Part shown: positions 60,932 to 64,000 of the stretch, piece after piece
How positions within the stretch are numbered: the first letter of the stretch is position 1
Layout: every line of letters starts with the position of its first letter
Assembly: GCA_964420835.1 (NCBI GenBank)
Contig: CAYQUO010000004.1
Span: 124,001-188,000 of the forward strand
Length of the DNA stretch: 64,000 bases
Direction of reading: 5' to 3'
Origin: CAYQUO01 sp964420835
GTDB lineage: Bacteria; Chloroflexota; Anaerolineae; Anaerolineales; Anaerolineaceae
Made by a program: the position numbers and the translations under genes
Notes under the pieces: model-generated
What the model was told of the DNA's origin: nothing
The model's input: only the letters and a program-made list of their open reading frames with translations
The model's database searches: none

Positions 60932-63530
60932 ATCCATCCACCACAAGGACAAGCGCAGCAACATCCCCACCGAGGAACTGCGCGACTTTGTGGCCGCCGA
61001 GGAGCACTCTCCGGCCACGCTGCTCTACCCGCGGGACCCCTCGCTGGACCCGCAACTGGTGTGGAAGGGCAAGGACGAGCAGGACCGGGCCGACCTGGCC
61101 GTGCCCTGTGTGCCCATCTACATCCAGGAGAAGATCCACCCGCAGGCGATCATCAACGACCTGGTGGCGCAGGCCGCCCGACCAGGCTCCGGGATAAAGG
61201 AGGCTGCCGGAGCCTACCAGATTGACCTGTTCGCCGATTTTAACGGAGGCCCGCAGGATTTTGAGAAGAAGGTGGAATTTTACCAGCACGAGCAGAACTG
61301 GGCCAACCGCATGATATTGGGCGACAGCCTGCTGGTGATGGCCAGCCTGGCGGAAAAGGAGGGATTGAAGGGCCAGGTGCAGATGATTTATATTGACCCG
61401 CCCTACGGGATCAAGTTCGGCTCCAACTGGCAGGTGAGTACTAGAAAACGCGATGTAAAGGACACAAAAACTGAAGATATCACCCGCCAGCCGGAACAGG
61501 TGCGGGCATTCCGGGATACCTGGAAACTGGGCATCCATTCCTACCTGGCGTATTTACGAGACCGGTTGGTGCTCTCAAGAGAATTACTAACTGATAGTGG
61601 TAGTATTTTTGTTCAGATTGGCGATGAAAATGTTCATTTAGTTCGAAGTTTATTGGATGAAGTATTTGGCAGTGAAAATTACTGTGCATCTATTAAGTTT
61701 CGCCGTGGAGGTTTTCAAACGAGCGAATTATTACCCGAAGTGGGTGATCACTTATTATGGTACGCACGCCAAAAAAAGCAAGTAAAGTTTAGGAGACTGC
61801 ATTCTTCCGTTGAGAAAAGGGATGCTTTCCCGGGACAGGATTTATGGATAACAAGAAATAATGGAAAAAATGAAAAAATCAAACGCGAATTTGTAGATAA
61901 AGAAATTGGGAAAATATTTAGACACAGAGCCACCTATAGCGCAACAGGTTCAGAAGGTTCAAAATTTGGATTCAAGGTAGACGGTATTGAATTTCATCCT
62001 CCAACTAATAGAGGTTGGTCAACAAATCAACTAGGATTAGAACGTTTAAAAAATGCGGGCAGGCTTTTAATAATAGGGAAAACCCTTGAATTTATCATGT
62101 ACCATGATGATTTCCCTTTTAGTGTTTACACAAACTATTGGGATGATACTGTTACAAGTGGTTTTAGTGGCGAAAAAATTTATGTTGTGCAAACTTCAAC
62201 AAATGTTGCCAAGCGATGTATGCTTATTACGACTGATCCAGGCGATCTCGTCCTGGACCCAACCTGCGGCAGCGGGACGACCGCAACTGTCGCCGAGCAA
62301 TGGGGGAGGCGCTGGATCACCATCGACACCAGCCGGGTGGCGCTGGCGCTGGCGCGCACCCGCCTGATGGCCGCCAAATACCCCTACTACCTGCTGGCCG
62401 ATTCGGCTGAAGGGATTCAAAAAGAAACGGAACTGACCGGAATTACGGCCGCCCACAGCAACCCGAACAACGACATTAAAAAAGGGTTCGTTTACGAGCG
62501 GGTGCCGCACATCACCCTGCGCTCCATCGCCAACAACCCCGACATCCATGAAGGCATGACCCGCCAGCAAATCGATGCGGCCATCGCCCGGCATGCTGAA
62601 ACCGAAACGCTCTACGACAAACCATACGATGATCCAAAACGCCTGCGCGTCTGCGGCCCGTTCTCGGTGGAAAGCCTCTCCCCGCACCGCGTCCTTTCCA
62701 GCGCCGCCGAAGGGGATGCAAGCCCCCTCAGCGAGCAGGAAGCCCAAAAACAGCAGAATTTTATCGCCATGATCCTGGAGAACCTGAAAAAGGCGGGCGT
62801 GCAGAACACCCAGAAAAAGGAACGCCTGGTCTTCCAGCGGCTGGAGCCCTTTGCCGGCAAGTGGCTGCAGGCAAGCGGGGAATACCTGGATGCGGAAGGC
62901 AAAGCACGCCGGGTGGCGGTGTGCATTGGCCCGGAGCACGGCACGGTTGGCCCGCAACTGGTCAAGGAGGCGGCCAAGGAGGCTGTGCAGGGGCTGGGCT
63001 TTGACGTGCTGATCGTCTGCGGTTTTGCCTTTGACCCGCACGTGAGCGAAGAAACGAAGCGCTATGGCAGCCTGACCGTGCTGGCAACCAAAATGAACCC
63101 GGACCTGGCGATGGGGGACGACCTGCTGAAAAAGACCGGGGCGGGCAACCTGTTCATGGTCTTCGGTGAGCCGGATGTGGATATTTCTGTCCAAAAGGAC
63201 GGGAGCCTGGTGGTGGAGGTCAAGGGCGTGGATGTGTACGACCCGACCACCGGGCAGATCCGCAATTCCTCCACGGATGACATTGCCTGCTGGTTCATCG
63301 ACACCGACTACAACGGCGAGAGTTTCTTTGTACGGCATGCCTACTTTACCGGCGCGGATGAACCGTATGAAAAGTTGAAGCGCGCCCTGCGGGCCGAGGT
63401 GGATGAAGCCGCCTGGAGCGCGCTTTACAGCACCGTCAGCCGGCCGTTTGCCCGCCCCGAATCGGGCAAAATCGCCATCAAGGTGATCAATCATTACGGG
63501 GATGAAGTGCTGAAGGTGTTCGAGGTGTGA
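60915..63530 (+). CDS. Type III-like DNA methyltransferase (Mod) with mosaic central region
   Basis: The 871-residue enzyme methylates DNA and, in type III systems, gives the complex its specificity. The catalytic motif is DPPYGIKF (residues 161-168) and the SAM motif DPTCGSGTT (448-456), the order IV-then-I of beta-class methylases. Between them lies the target-recognition region. DNA for about 61560-62235 is strikingly AT-rich (14 G/C of 60 bases in one sampled line) against 41-43 of 60 in sampled flanking lines. The C-terminal ~400 residues are a conserved-looking extension of unknown function. Start ATG 60915 gives MVKKIES; an ATG at 60897 also exists. It overlaps the res gene. Confidence 0.88.
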   Translation: MVKKIESIHHKDKRSNIPTEELRDFVAAEEHSPATLLYPRDPSLDPQLVWKGKDEQDRADLAVPCVPIYIQEKIHPQAIINDLVAQAARPGSGIKEAAGAYQIDLFADFNGGPQDFEKKVEFYQHEQNWANRMILGDSLLVMASLAEKEGLKGQVQMIYIDPPYGIKFGSNWQVSTRKRDVKDTKTEDITRQPEQVRAFRDTWKLGIHSYLAYLRDRLVLSRELLTDSGSIFVQIGDENVHLVRSLLDEVFGSENYCASIKFRRGGFQTSELLPEVGDHLLWYARQKKQVKFRRLHSSVEKRDAFPGQDLWITRNNGKNEKIKREFVDKEIGKIFRHRATYSATGSEGSKFGFKVDGIEFHPPTNRGWSTNQLGLERLKNAGRLLIIGKTLEFIMYHDDFPFSVYTNYWDDTVTSGFSGEKIYVVQTSTNVAKRCMLITTDPGDLVLDPTCGSGTTATVAEQWGRRWITIDTSRVALALARTRLMAAKYPYYLLADSAEGIQKETELTGITAAHSNPNNDIKKGFVYERVPHITLRSIANNPDIHEGMTRQQIDAAIARHAETETLYDKPYDDPKRLRVCGPFSVESLSPHRVLSSAAEGDASPLSEQEAQKQQNFIAMILENLKKAGVQNTQKKERLVFQRLEPFAGKWLQASGEYLDAEGKARRVAVCIGPEHGTVGPQLVKEAAKEAVQGLGFDVLIVCGFAFDPHVSEETKRYGSLTVLATKMNPDLAMGDDLLKKTGAGNLFMVFGEPDVDISVQKDGSLVVEVKGVDVYDPTTGQIRNSSTDDIACWFIDTDYNGESFFVRHAYFTGADEPYEKLKRALRAEVDEAAWSALYSTVSRPFARPESGKIAIKVINHYGDEVLKVFEV

Positions 63531-63600
63531 TAGGTAAAAATCAACACCTCGATTGAATTATTGGTAAACAACAACCATGCTTAACCTGGATAAAACAAAA

Positions 63601-63606
63601 TATACT
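63601..63606 (+). promoter_or_regulatory. Possible -10 box of the DUF3800 gene
   Basis: TATACT ends 18 bases before ATG 63625, in the 94-base gap after mod. A weak -35 (TGCTTA, 63578-63583) may accompany it. Independent transcription of the last gene is possible. Confidence 0.35.
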
Positions 63607-63624
63607 TCTTGGGAATGCTAAAGC

Positions 63625-64000
63625 ATGAGTTTATATCGCATCTATATTGATGAAACTGGCAATCATGACATGACTCATGTTGATGACCTCAATCAACGGT
63701 TTCTTGCCTTAACCGGGGTCATCGTCAAATCCGAATATATATCTTCAACCCTGCAACCTGAGATGGATGCACTCAAACACGCATTCTTCCAGGTTGATCC
63801 AGATGAACCCGTGATTTTTCATCGCAAGGATATCATCAATCGCCGCCCACCTTTTGATGTATTGCGTGATCCAACAATCGAAAATGAATTTAATACAAAT
63901 ATCCTGGAAGCTCTGAATCGGTGGGACTATAAAGTGATCACGGTGACAATAGATAAAAAAAGCCATCGTGATCAGTATTCAGTTTGGCGCTATCACCCGT
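63625..64000 (+). CDS. DUF3800 domain protein (partial, runs off the right edge)
   Basis: The 125 visible residues begin MSLYRIYIDETGNHD, the hallmark of DUF3800 (an RNase-H-like fold in which the first Asp is expected to bind metal). They continue with a FLALTGVIV strand and VIFHRKDIIN. The frame is open to the last base, so about half of the protein may be missing. Composition is more AT-rich than the housekeeping genes. DUF3800 proteins often sit in defence or mobile regions and are suspected nucleases, but their biochemical role is not established. It follows the mod gene by 94 bases. Confidence 0.8.
   Translation, partial: MSLYRIYIDETGNHDMTHVDDLNQRFLALTGVIVKSEYISSTLQPEMDALKHAFFQVDPDEPVIFHRKDIINRRPPFDVLRDPTIENEFNTNILEALNRWDYKVITVTIDKKSHRDQYSVWRYHP

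Overview
This window looks like chromosomal DNA from a GC-rich, Gram-positive-like or monoderm bacterium. The best guess is Chloroflexota, class Anaerolineae, inferred from gene content rather than from a marker gene. Supporting content: a GatCAB amidotransferase with gatB away from gatCA, SpoVS, an ECF transporter with a fused double ATPase linked to an S-adenosylmethionine hydrolase, short lipoproteins, a NarL-type histidine kinase with GAF domains, two deoxynucleoside kinases, and several genes whose -10 box lies only 6-9 bases before the ATG (leaderless-type starts). There is no rRNA, CRISPR array or intact prophage. Layout: 0-2.4 kb holds a partial membrane protein, nadE and an MFS exporter. 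2.4-4.7 kb (minus) is a small MarR/GbsR-like regulator plus ABC exporter unit. A perfect 15-bp Fur-box-like palindrome separates it from a plus-strand operon (4.9-10.6 kb) of two lipoproteins (one a chagasin-type protease inhibitor), SAM hydrolase, EcfAA', an S component, EcfT and a lipoprotein gene broken by an in-frame TAG. 10.6-18.4 kb carries DegV, a methyltransferase, a histidine phosphatase, a probable structured RNA, a DsbA-like protein, two deoxynucleoside kinases, SpoVS, two dead transposase fragments and a cluster of seven DnaA boxes that could be oriC. 18.6-35.1 kb is mostly housekeeping: PepF, PcrA/UvrD helicase, SRP RNA, two methyltransferases, a GAF histidine kinase, a molybdopterin oxidoreductase, MutS2, a GAF/PAS/GGDEF diguanylate cyclase, bacterioferritin and an ABC-F ATPase. 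35.2-49.7 kb has glutamate dehydrogenase, gatB, a clostripain-like protease, an aminotransferase/sugar nucleotidyltransferase operon, gatCA, a GT-C-like membrane protein, a lipoprotein esterase, tRNA-Pro, a family 2 glycosyltransferase and rnhB. 49.8-56.6 kb has a dead P-type ATPase fragment, Hsp20, glgC, a transaldolase, a VTT-domain membrane protein and ComEC whose hydrolase-like domain lacks metal ligands. The last 8 kb is accessory: a small GNTNNLKHG-type protein, a repeat-rich gap, and a defence cluster. That cluster consists of a stand-alone Mrr-N winged-helix protein divergent from a type III-like Res/Mod pair, with a DUF3800 protein running off the right edge. The central target-recognition part of mod is strikingly AT-rich compared with its flanks, which indicates module exchange.
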